A stretch of DNA of 64,000 nt from NCBI RefSeq assembly GCF_000165485.1, contig NC_014623.1, positions 10,186,893-10,250,892 on the forward strand, written 5' to 3'. The notes below the pieces were generated by a model. The model had not been told where the DNA came from, searched no databases, and was given only the letters and a program-made list of their open reading frames with translations. This document shows, one piece after another, positions 17,516 to 24,830 of the stretch. Positions within the stretch are counted from its first letter, which is position 1, and every line of letters begins with the position of its first letter. This stretch comes from Stigmatella aurantiaca DW4/3-1. Its GTDB lineage: Bacteria; Myxococcota; Myxococcia; Myxococcales; Myxococcaceae. The translations under genes and the position numbers were made by a program.

Positions 17516-17535
17516 ATAGCAAGCGCCGCGCCGAC
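17516..17535 (-). promoter_or_regulatory. Candidate sigma54 promoter of the ADYC-like gene
   Basis: The minus strand has CGGCGCGGCGCTTGCTATT, where GG (17531-17532) and GC (17519-17520) are exactly ten bases apart and the -12 element TTGCT is perfect. The -24 half is weaker (CGGCGCG against TGGCACG). In GC-rich DNA this pattern can occur by chance. The palindrome about 95 bases upstream raises its credibility. Confidence 0.45.
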
Positions 17536-17560
17536 GGGCGTCGAGGGCCAACCCCGCGAG

Positions 17561-17590
17561 GAGACACTGTCTCAAGGGCAGCGGAGACAG
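17561..17590. repeat. Overlapping inverted repeats upstream of the ADYC-like gene
   Basis: GAGACACTGTCTC (17561-17573) is a palindrome with one central base, and its CTGTCTC half pairs again with GAGACAG at 17584-17590 across ten bases. They lie between the 20-bp palindrome and the sigma54-like promoter, so could be a second regulator site. Confidence 0.4.
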
Positions 17591-17616
17591 GAGCGCGCAC
17601 ACTCGGCTGGACAGCG

Positions 17617-17636
17617 GTGTCCACCCGGATGGACAC
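17617..17636. promoter_or_regulatory. Second copy of the 20-bp palindrome
   Basis: GTGTCCACCCGGATGGACAC differs from the copy at 10855-10874 by one central base. Here the symmetry extends outward, giving ten-base arms GCGGTGTCCA and TGGACACCGC around CCCGGA. It is about 95 bases upstream of the GG of a sigma54-like promoter, a usual distance for an enhancer site. Confidence 0.6.
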
Positions 17637-17879
17637 CGCGCACGGAGCGCCCCTCCTTCAAAAAACTGCTATCAAAAAACCGGTGTGATTTCTCAGCGGT
17701 TGAGAACACCGCGGAAGATCAGTGTTTCTGACCTGGCGAGGCCCTGCTCCCAGTTTGAACACCCAGAGACGTGCGTGTTCCTCGTCGCCCGCCTTGAACG
17801 CCCGGATCAGCTCCTCACGGGCTTTGCCCCATCGATCTTGGATGCCATCTTCAGAGCCCTGACCTCCGCGCCCAGCGAA
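17637..17879. other. Gap downstream of mnmG with an unexplained open frame
   Basis: On the minus strand, in the same frame as mnmG and directly after its stop, codons stay open for about 75 residues to a TGA near 17659. The sequence looks protein-like in the middle (DRWGKAREELIRAFKAG, then DEEHARLWVFKLG) with GC-rich third positions, but has no start codon. It may be the remnant of a lost gene or chance. AT-rich bases near 17660-17695 contain runs of A and T. Confidence 0.3.
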
Positions 17880-19703
17880 TCAATCCCGGGCACGCTCGCG
17901 CTTGAGCGCCACCAGCACCAGCGACAGCGCCGCGGGCGTGAGGCCCGGAATGCGCCGCACCTGGCCCACGGTGCCGGGCCGGTGCGCGCTGAGCTTCTCC
18001 ACCGCCTCGGAGGACAGGCCGCGCACCTCGGCGAAACGGAAGCCCGCGGGAATCACCCAGCCATCCCAGGCATCCGCCTCCCGCGCGGCGGCCCGCTCGG
18101 CCTGGGCGATGTAGCCCTCGTACTTCACCTCCACCTCCACCTCCTCGGCCACCTCCGGAGGCACCTCGGGCCACTCGCGCGCCTCGGCCGCCAGGGAGGC
18201 ATAGGTCACCTCGGGCCGCTTGAGCCGGGCGCCCAGCCCGGAGCGCTTGAGCCGGGCCACCTCGCGCTGCACCGCATGCACCCGGGCCTCCACACGCTCC
18301 AGGGCCTCGCGGGGCAGGAGCCCCACGCGGTGCCCGTGGCGGGCCAAGCGCGCCTCGGCGTTGCCCTCGCGCAGCTTGAGCCGGTGCTCCGAGCGGCTGG
18401 TGAACATGCGGAACGGCTCGTCCACGCCCTTGGTCACGAGCTCGTCCACGAGCACCGCGCCGTGGGCCTCCTCGCGGCCGAGCAAGAGGGGCGGCTCGCC
18501 CTTCACCTGGAGCGCGGCGTTGAGGCCGGCGTAGAGCCCCTGGAAGGCGGCCTCCTCGTAGCCGGAGGTGCCGTTGAGCTGCCCGGCGAAGAACAGGCCG
18601 CGCACGGCCTTGGTCTCCAGGGTGGAGGACAGCTGCGTGGGCGGGGCGTAGTCGTACTCCACGGCGTAGCCAAAGCGCACCACCTCCACCTGGGCAAGGC
18701 CGGGGATGGAGCGCAGAAAGTCGAGCTGCACGTCCGCGGGCATGCTGGTGGACAGGCCGGCGGGGTAGACGAGGGGCGAGTCCGGCCCCTCGGGCTCGAG
18801 AAACACCTGGTGGCGCTCGCGGGCGGCGAAGCGCACCACCTTGTCCTCCAGCGAGGGGCAGTAGCGGGGACCCCGGCCGACAATGTCTCCCTGAAACAGG
18901 GGCGAGCGGTGAAGGTTGTCGCGCAACAACCGGTGGGTGGCCTCGGTGGTGAAGGTGATGCCACAGGTGACGGAGGGCTGGAGGGGGAAGGGGACGCCGG
19001 AGGCGATGTCCTGGCGGGTGCGCCACGAGAAGGGGCGGGGAGGGGCGTCGGTGGGCTGAGGCTCGACGGCATCCCAGTCGATGCTGTCGCGGCGAAGACG
19101 GGCGGGGGTGCCGGTCTTGAAGCGGCCCAGGGTGAAGCCGAGCGAGCGCAGCGAGAGGGACAAGCCGCGAGCGGCCTCATCGCCGAGCCGGCCACCGACC
19201 TCCTTCTTCTCGCCCACGTGCATGAGGGCCTGGAGGAAGGTGCCGGTGGTGAGGAGCACGGCGCGGGCCTGCACCTGGGAGCCATCGCCGAGCACCACCC
19301 CGGCCACGTGGCCGTCCTCGACGGCGAGGGAGGACACCTCGGCCTCGTGAACGGTGAGGTGGGGCTGGGAGAAGAGGGCGGCCTGGACGGTGCGGGCGTA
19401 GGCGTCGCGGTCACAGAGGATGCGGGTGGCCTGGACGGCAGGGCCCTTGGAGGCGTTGAGGGTCTTGAAGTGGGTGCCGGAGAGATCCGCGGCGCGGCCC
19501 ATTTCACCGCCGAGCGCATCGAGCTCACGCACGAGGTGGCCCTTGGCGGTGCCGCCGACAGCGGGGTTGCAGCTCATGACGGCGGCGCGGTCGCGCTTGA
19601 GGGTGAGCCCCAGGGTGGACAGGCCCAGGCGGGAGCAGGCGAGGGCGGCCTCGCAGCCCGCGTGGCCCAGGCCCACCACGATGACGTCATACCGGTGCTT
19701 CAT
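17880..19703 (-). CDS. mnmG: tRNA U34 modification enzyme MnmG (GidA)
   Basis: MnmG, with MnmE, installs the carboxymethylaminomethyl group on U34 of certain tRNAs using FAD, NADH and methylenetetrahydrofolate. The 607-residue length fits. The N-terminal FAD-binding motif VVGLGHAGCEAA follows six residues after the start, then CNPAVGGTAKGHLVRELDALGG, GRGPRYCPS in the middle and a helical C-terminal region ending in RIPGLTPAALSLVLVALKR. The ATG at 19703 was chosen because homology begins with MKHRYDVIV; the upstream extension has no homology. The SD is weak. The preceding frameshifted abiEii gene ends within the first codon. Confidence 0.96.
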   Translation of the reverse strand: MKHRYDVIVVGLGHAGCEAALACSRLGLSTLGLTLKRDRAAVMSCNPAVGGTAKGHLVRELDALGGEMGRAADLSGTHFKTLNASKGPAVQATRILCDRDAYARTVQAALFSQPHLTVHEAEVSSLAVEDGHVAGVVLGDGSQVQARAVLLTTGTFLQALMHVGEKKEVGGRLGDEAARGLSLSLRSLGFTLGRFKTGTPARLRRDSIDWDAVEPQPTDAPPRPFSWRTRQDIASGVPFPLQPSVTCGITFTTEATHRLLRDNLHRSPLFQGDIVGRGPRYCPSLEDKVVRFAARERHQVFLEPEGPDSPLVYPAGLSTSMPADVQLDFLRSIPGLAQVEVVRFGYAVEYDYAPPTQLSSTLETKAVRGLFFAGQLNGTSGYEEAAFQGLYAGLNAALQVKGEPPLLLGREEAHGAVLVDELVTKGVDEPFRMFTSRSEHRLKLREGNAEARLARHGHRVGLLPREALERVEARVHAVQREVARLKRSGLGARLKRPEVTYASLAAEAREWPEVPPEVAEEVEVEVKYEGYIAQAERAAAREADAWDGWVIPAGFRFAEVRGLSSEAVEKLSAHRPGTVGQVRRIPGLTPAALSLVLVALKRERARD

Positions 19704-20679
19704 GGGGCGGACGATAGACCAGGAAGAGGGGTGCGCGAGAGCCACGCGCCAATGACGGACACCGTCTCATCCAACGTCTGTCGCGGCCCCCAGAACATCC
19801 GCCCGATCGCCCCATAGGCCTTGCGAATGGCTTCGGTCCGAGCCCCGGGAGGCAACGTGAAAGCGGAAGAGCCAGGTTCTGGCGGCGGAGCGATCTGCTT
19901 CTGGCCGAGCATCTCCTTTGCGAGCGCTTTCACATCGGCGAAGTCCGGAAGGGGGGAAGGTTGGGCTCTGCGGCGATGATGCGCGCGGCGTCCTCGTAGT
20001 GACGCACGAAAGAAGCAGGCTCGATGTCTTCCCTCGGTACCTTCCTCTGAAGGGCATCGAGCTTCTCGAGGAGCGTGACAAGGGGGTGCACACACCGCAC
20101 GCCCTTGGGACGGTTGTCGTCGTAGTCGTCCAGGTGCCCCGTGGTCGCAAGATGGTCGTGTACGAAGGACGACATGTCGCGCGGCATGAAGGGCGTCACG
20201 CGCGCGTGGCCGACCTCCAACAACACGAAGGGCCTGAGGACGTCAGCAAGAGCGCCCAGGTGGCGAGCAGGGTAGAGGACACGCACGTTGCCGCTGCGCC
20301 AGCGGTCATCCGGGGTGTTCCGGTCGAGTTCGACCGTCGTGCCGGGGACGCGGATGAATGACGGGAGGGCTTCGAAGTAAGCGCGGCGCGCGTTCGTCGC
20401 CTGCGTCCCGTCACTCTTCCAATTGGAGACGGGGGACAATCTCACCCTTCCGGGCTCAATCTTCAGGTCCAGATCCTCGGAGAACCGGTGGATGAGGGAA
20501 AATCCTTTGGAAAGGGAGGTTCCCCCCTTGAACCAGACGTCAAAGCCTTCTTCATGGAGCGCCCAGAGCGTGTGGGTGACCCAATAGTCCTTCTCCACGA
20601 GCGCCAACGAGAGCTTGCGGTTGTCGGCAACAATCCGCAGCAGATCATCAAAGTCGGGGTCGGCGTGGATGAAACTCAA
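19700..20679 (-). pseudogene. abiEii: AbiEii-type nucleotidyltransferase toxin, frameshifted
   Basis: From a TTG at 20679 that overlaps the abiEi stop (TTGA), 249 codons run to a stop at 19930. The product shows the nucleotidyltransferase motifs of AbiEii/AbiGii toxins: WFKGGTSLSKG near residue 50 and FSEDLDL. After AEPNLPP the reading frame changes at a run of six C. One added C would join it to a frame encoding LPDFADVKALAKEMLGQKQ and the plausible C-terminal helix IRKAYGAIGRMFW, ending at 19700. The intact protein would have about 327 residues. The N-terminal NTase core is intact, so a truncated toxin may still be made. A sequencing error in the homopolymer or slippage-based switching is also possible. 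Confidence 0.8.
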
Positions 20680-21257
20680 ACAGCAACGTCCTGGAGTGCC
20701 GAATAGACCAAGACCCGGGTCGCCTTCGTCCCATACCGCTGCGCCATGGCCCCCAGACGCTCACGGTCAAAGGAGCCTCGCGCAAGCGCGCGCGAGAGCG
20801 CTCCCGCCAGTTCCGTGCGCGAAGTACCAGCACGCTCAGCGTTCTCGAAGAGATCCACCACGAACCACTCTGGCGAGGGCACCTGTGGGAACGGCACCCG
20901 CCGCAGCTCGAACCGCCGCCCCCCCAGCTCGAAGACCCCGGAACGCTTGATGTTGTAGACGAGCGGTGCCGCAAACAAGGCCGTTGCGCCAAGCCCGAGC
21001 GCGTTCCAGCGCTCGGGACCGGTGAAGACGAAGGGACTGCCCTCCAAGAACGCTTTCATGAGCGCATCGTCCCCAGGAGGCACCACGCCAAACTTGCTCC
21101 GCTTGGGGCAAGCAAACAGCCCCTGCGCTACCCGCACGAGCACTCCTCTTTCCACCAAGCGCTTGGCAAGCCGCGGGGGATTCGTGCTCCAGGGCTCGAA
21201 ATCCCGTGTGCGGTAGACGCATCCCGCCTCAAGAGGTGGCAGTGCCTTGGAAGCCAT
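20676..21257 (-). CDS. abiEi: AbiEi-family antitoxin/transcriptional regulator
   Basis: A 193-residue protein with an N-terminal winged-helix-like part (PPRLAKRLVERGVLVRVAQGLFACPKRSKFG) and a C-terminal domain (SPFVFTGPERWNALGLGATALF, ELGGRRFELRRVPFP) typical of AbiEi antitoxins. Type IV AbiE systems pair it with a nucleotidyltransferase toxin, and AbiEi represses the operon. The toxin start overlaps its stop by four bases. The ATG has GGAG about ten bases upstream. The operon sits between mnmG and the NACHT remnant. No clean operator repeat was found upstream, only an AT-richer TTTGTACGC / CATACG pair. Confidence 0.8.
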   Translation of the reverse strand: MASKALPPLEAGCVYRTRDFEPWSTNPPRLAKRLVERGVLVRVAQGLFACPKRSKFGVVPPGDDALMKAFLEGSPFVFTGPERWNALGLGATALFAAPLVYNIKRSGVFELGGRRFELRRVPFPQVPSPEWFVVDLFENAERAGTSRTELAGALSRALARGSFDRERLGAMAQRYGTKATRVLVYSALQDVAV

Positions 21258-21559
21258 CGTATGAATTCTCCGCAGAAAGCGTACAAACTGTGGTCTCCAT
21301 CGGCAAGGTTCCCTCCACGTGCATGGGCGGGAGCTCTCAAGGTTTCCACTTCAAAAACCTAATAATTCTGGCAGCTTAGGAAACTGGACCCACAGGAACT
21401 GCTCTGCCTCGGCTTCGCACTGGCTTGCTCCTCCTCGGCGACCTGGGACCCCCCTGGGAGCAAGCCCCATGGGACGGGTACTCCTGCCCCTCGCAAACCC
21501 CATGGGGTTGAGTTGCGAACGATCGTCGCCCCCTGTCGCAGGGTGGAGCTGACGCACCA
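21258..21559. other. Gap between the AbiE operon and NACHT remnant
   Basis: Contains the likely abiE promoter (minus strand, 21260-21340). It then has 200 bases with no convincing coding signal except short frames in several phases, which may be the eroded 5' end of the NACHT gene. The SD and start for that gene were not found. Confidence 0.3.
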
Positions 21560-23128
21560 GGGATGGCGCTGAAGCCCAGTGGTCAGATCCTCATCTCGGG
21601 GGTTCAGCACCCACCCGGAGCTGTACACACCCAGAAGGCATCTGACCTCGCTGCTCCTGAAGACCGTGGGCACGCCCGTGGCCAAGCTTCTGCTCAAGAA
21701 GCCGCAGAAAAGCTCAGCGGCATGGCGGAGCAACGGCAAGCCGTCCGCGTCTTCGAGGACATCGCGGACAAGATCATCCTCCAGTTGGCCCCGCTCTTCG
21801 AGGAAGCACAGAAGCGCGGACACCTGAACTTGGAGGCGGTCGCCCACGAACTGGCAAGCGCCCTGTCGGGACGCATCTCGGCGGACTTCCTCGTGGCCCG
21901 AAAGCTGGATCCCGCGAAGCTGGCCAGGGCCTTCCGCGAGGCGCATCCCCTTCCTCGCGCGCAGCTCTCCGTGGCCGGGCGCTGGTGTTTCTCGACGGCG
22001 TGAATGAAGTGCCTGACCGAGACCGCGTCGAGATACCCAAGGCCATCGCGCAACTCATCGGCCGCTGGCACGAGGCCATCGCGAAGGAGTTTGAGAGCAG
22101 AGGACTGCCGTCAACGGGATTGGGCGAGCAGGCCGAGAAGCTCAAGCGCGAGTTACGGGAGAATCCTCCCATCGCGCAGCTCGCCACCAACCCCCTGCTC
22201 GCGGCAATGATCTGCGCGCTCCACCGTGAGCGGAACCAGCGGCTTCCAGAGAGCCAAGCCGAACTGTGCGAGGCGCTGTGCCACATGCTCCTCCGCCGGC
22301 GCGAGCGGGAGAGCCAGCCGAGGCTCGAAGAGTTCCCCAAGGCCTACCGGGCCCTGAGCTATCCCCAGAAGCGGGCCATCGTCGCGGAGCTGGCAGTCCA
22401 CATGGTGCGCAATGAGACCTCCGCAAGGTGGGCGATGTGCTTGAACCGCTTCGAGCCCATCAGCGTGAAGGGGACCGTGCGGTCCTGGATGGGCTGATCC
22501 AGCGCAGTGGAATGCTCCGCGAAGCACGCCCTGGGGCCGTGGCCTTCATCCACAACATTGAGCCCCGAGCAGCGAACACGCGCCTTGATGGCCATCCGGT
22601 TGCGTTCCGCCGTGCAGTTTTTGGACAAGACACTGGAAGCACGAATCGAGTCTTTGCAAAAAGCACTCTTCCCCCCCCCAACACCATGGCCGACGCCGAT
22701 GCACTCGCGACTGCCGGGGATTCGGTGGTTCCTTATCTCAGATACCAGCCCGCGTTTCCGGCGCGCAGCACGACGGACACAGTTCTTGGGGAACTGGCTC
22801 AAGCCGTCAACCCACTGGAAATCCACCATGTCTTGGAGACGTTGCGCCGAGACGGGTCTCTTTCACCTGAGATTCTGAGGCAACTTTCAAAAAATCACGC
22901 ACCTACGAGCCTTTCGGCCTCGATGGCCTGCTTGATGTCCCCGGAGACGATGAGTGCGATGCCTCCCCCAAAGGCAGAACCCCCACCTTCGATGCAACAA
23001 TGCGAAGCCCGATCACAGACTCGCACCTGGCATCATCGACGCAACGGATGGCGCGCAGCGCGTTGTGGATGAATGACGAGGGCATGGACCTGCTCCCGCC
23101 TCAACTCTTGGGTTTGGTCGCCAGTTGA
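21560..23128 (+). pseudogene. Decayed NACHT/STAND NTPase (defence-type)
   Basis: Several frames on the plus strand form pieces of one protein. An N-terminal helical region is split over two frames (RRHLTSLLLKTVGTPVAKLL at about 21625, then AVRVFEDIADKIILQLAP and LNLEAVAHELASALSG to 21960). The NACHT Walker B part is VFLDGVNEVPDRDRVEIP from 21985, then QLATNPLLAAMICALHRE and a winged-helix region to about 22420. After another frame change, VLDGLIQRSGMLREARPGAVAFIHN continues to about 22560. A late open piece (FGLDGLLDVPGDDECDASP, then ALWMNDEGMDLLPPQLLGL) ends with a stop at 23128. No P-loop is left. At least three frame breaks and a deletion show it is not functional. Such NTPases act in anti-phage defence in bacteria. 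Confidence 0.75.
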
Positions 23129-23288
23129 TGAAGCACTGAGCCAGAGGGGGCGCGGCCGGGGGCTACGGTGCCAGGGGCAGTTCGTCCAGTTGCTCTCAGC
23201 ACTCGGACATAGAAAACGACTCCCCTCTCCCACCCTGTCAGCCCCAGGTGGTGTAATGGACCTGCCTGAAACCAGGAGGGGGACGGAC
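23129..23288 (+). promoter_or_regulatory. Upstream region of the GntR regulator gene
   Basis: About 160 bases lead to the GntR gene. An SD AGGAGG at 23274-23279 lies nine bases before the ATG at 23289. A second start with AGGTGG lies at 23256. No clear palindromic operator was seen. Confidence 0.35.
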
Positions 23289-24407
23289 ATGGAAGGGTTG
23301 GGGCTCGTCGGACGAGTGGAGCAGGACCTGGAGCAGATGATTTCGCAAGGCCTGCTGCCCCAGGACGGCTTTCTTCCCTCGGAAAACTCGCTGGCCAAGC
23401 ACTACGGCCTTTCACGCAGCACCGTCCGGGAAGCGCTGAAGCGCCTGGCCGCCAGAGCGTTGATAGAGCAGCACCCAGGCCGCCGCAGCCGAGCCCTCCC
23501 CTTGGAGGGGGCGGTGACCCTGGAGAACCTGGGAGTGGTGCTGGAGGGCCCGGGCGCCGCTCAACCGGAGAGGCGGAGGCTGCTGGAGGGTTTTCTGGCC
23601 CTCAAGCGAGAGACGGCTGTGGAACTGTTGGCGGCGTGTTGCCAGCAGGCCTCTGCCAGGGACTTGGACACGCTGGCAGGCCTGTGCTTCGAGTTGGCGG
23701 AGGCGGCCCGTTGGGACGACAACCCCGGCAGGTGGGCAGAGCTGGAGTTCGAGTTGCTGAGGCAAGCAGCCCGCGCGGTGGACCGTCCCGGACAGGCCCT
23801 GTTGCTGCAATCCCTGGAGCGCTCGTACCGGGGAATGGCTCGGCGGCTGAGGCCGCACCTGAATGCGCGGGCCACTCGACAGTGGGCACTCTGTGTGCTG
23901 CGCGCCTTGGCAGCCAAGGACGCGCAGCCCCTGCGCCAGGAACTGCCCGCCTTGCTCCAGGCGAGCGATTCACACCTGCTTGCCAGCCTCCCACCTCCGC
24001 AGGAGCCGAGGGGGTCGTCACGGCCCCCACTCTGCGCAGACACAGCCCCCTCTCACTCCACCTCGGAGCATGAGGAGGCCCCGGAGAGGCTGCCGGAGGC
24101 GACGGGGCCCAACCTGTCTGCTTGCCCTACAGGTTCGAGCCAACGGGCGCCCACGGGGGGCCCCCCATCCGAGGCTCCCTCCTCGGACTTACGCACCCCT
24201 CTGGGAGACGGAGCTCCCGGCGGGGAAGTGCCTCAGGGTCAGGAAGAATCGCGAAGGGTGCAGCCTGGCCTCCAGAAGCAACAGTCCCAGGCTCCGGTTG
24301 GCTCTGGAATTGAGCGCCTGGGCAAAGAGGGCGGACACCTCCTCCTGCATGGAACGGATGCCCTTGCTGGACGAGGTGGCGAAGAATGGGCAGCACGCTG
24401 GCGGTAG
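23289..24407 (+). CDS. GntR/FadR-family transcriptional regulator with long C-terminal tail
   Basis: The N-terminus (residues 1-70) is a GntR winged helix: LPSENSLAKHYGLSRSTVRE, then ALKRLAARALIEQHPGRRSR. Residues about 80-240 are helical as in the FadR C-terminal effector domain (VELLAACCQQASARDLDTL, ARWDDNPGRWAELEFELL). After about residue 240 the sequence turns into a Pro/Ser/Gly-rich tail of some 130 residues without recognisable fold. The ATG at 23289 is favoured by a perfect SD. FadR-type regulators bind acyl-CoA or other acids, and the ligand here is unknown. A decayed second copy, missing two internal segments, is at 49379-49875. The reverse strand of the tail also reads as an open frame in both copies, so the tail may not be translated as drawn. 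Confidence 0.8.
   Translation: MEGLGLVGRVEQDLEQMISQGLLPQDGFLPSENSLAKHYGLSRSTVREALKRLAARALIEQHPGRRSRALPLEGAVTLENLGVVLEGPGAAQPERRRLLEGFLALKRETAVELLAACCQQASARDLDTLAGLCFELAEAARWDDNPGRWAELEFELLRQAARAVDRPGQALLLQSLERSYRGMARRLRPHLNARATRQWALCVLRALAAKDAQPLRQELPALLQASDSHLLASLPPPQEPRGSSRPPLCADTAPSHSTSEHEEAPERLPEATGPNLSACPTGSSQRAPTGGPPSEAPSSDLRTPLGDGAPGGEVPQGQEESRRVQPGLQKQQSQAPVGSGIERLGKEGGHLLLHGTDALAGRGGEEWAARWR
24110..24310. repeat. Repeat shared with 49675-49875 (copy A)
   Basis: The stretch beginning CCCAACCTGTCTGCTTGCCC and continuing through a CCCTACAGGTT block and a G-rich GGGGGGCCCCCC occurs again near 49672-49735. Similarity extends on to about 24310 / 49875 at lower identity. On the minus strand both copies read as related protein fragments (LLLEARLHPSRFFLTLRHFP here, LLEAKRNPSRRLVTRKHFRA there) ending at a stop. 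Confidence 0.6.
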
Positions 24408-24433
24408 AGCGGTACGCCCTCAACATGCCGGGT

Positions 24434-24826
24434 TCAGGGCGGAGCCGGAGTGATGGAGACCTTGAGGCTCTTGACCTCCTCTCCGGTCGGCGCTCGCGGT
24501 GGCCCACCGGTTCCGGTGACCTTCAACCGCAGCGCGAGCTTGCCGTCCTTCACGGCCTCCGCCGGCACTGGCAGCGCGTAGGAGCCTGCCGCCTGCCCAG
24601 AACGGATGCCGAAGGGCGAAACGGTCCCGAGCAGCTGTCCGGACGCGGTGGTGACGACGATCTCGTGTCCGCGCTGGAGGATGCCGACCTCCACGAGCAC
24701 CGTCGCCGCCTCCCCGGCTTTCAGGGGACGGGGCAGGGTGAGCACCACCTCGCCGCTCGCGGCCGAGGCGCACGCGGGCAGCGCCAGGAGCATCAGCAGC
24801 GCGAGCGCGGCGAGGGAGGAGCCCAT
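24434..24826 (-). CDS. Small secreted protein next to tyrosinase
   Basis: A 130-residue product with a typical signal peptide (SSLAALALLMLLALPACASAASG, cleavage probably after ASA) and a predicted beta-sandwich mature domain (GEVVLTLPRPLKAGEAATVLVEVG, then GSYALPVPAEAVKDGKLALRLKV). A Cys in the signal region could also be a lipobox (LPAC). It starts four bases after the tyrosinase stop, so the pair is co-transcribed. I recognise no family. It might assist copper loading, export or activity of the tyrosinase, as small partner proteins do for Streptomyces tyrosinase. That is inference, because it lacks the His-rich stretch of those partners. Confidence 0.7.
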   Translation of the reverse strand: MGSSLAALALLMLLALPACASAASGEVVLTLPRPLKAGEAATVLVEVGILQRGHEIVVTTASGQLLGTVSPFGIRSGQAAGSYALPVPAEAVKDGKLALRLKVTGTGGPPRAPTGEEVKSLKVSITPAPP

Positions 24827-24830
24827 GGCG

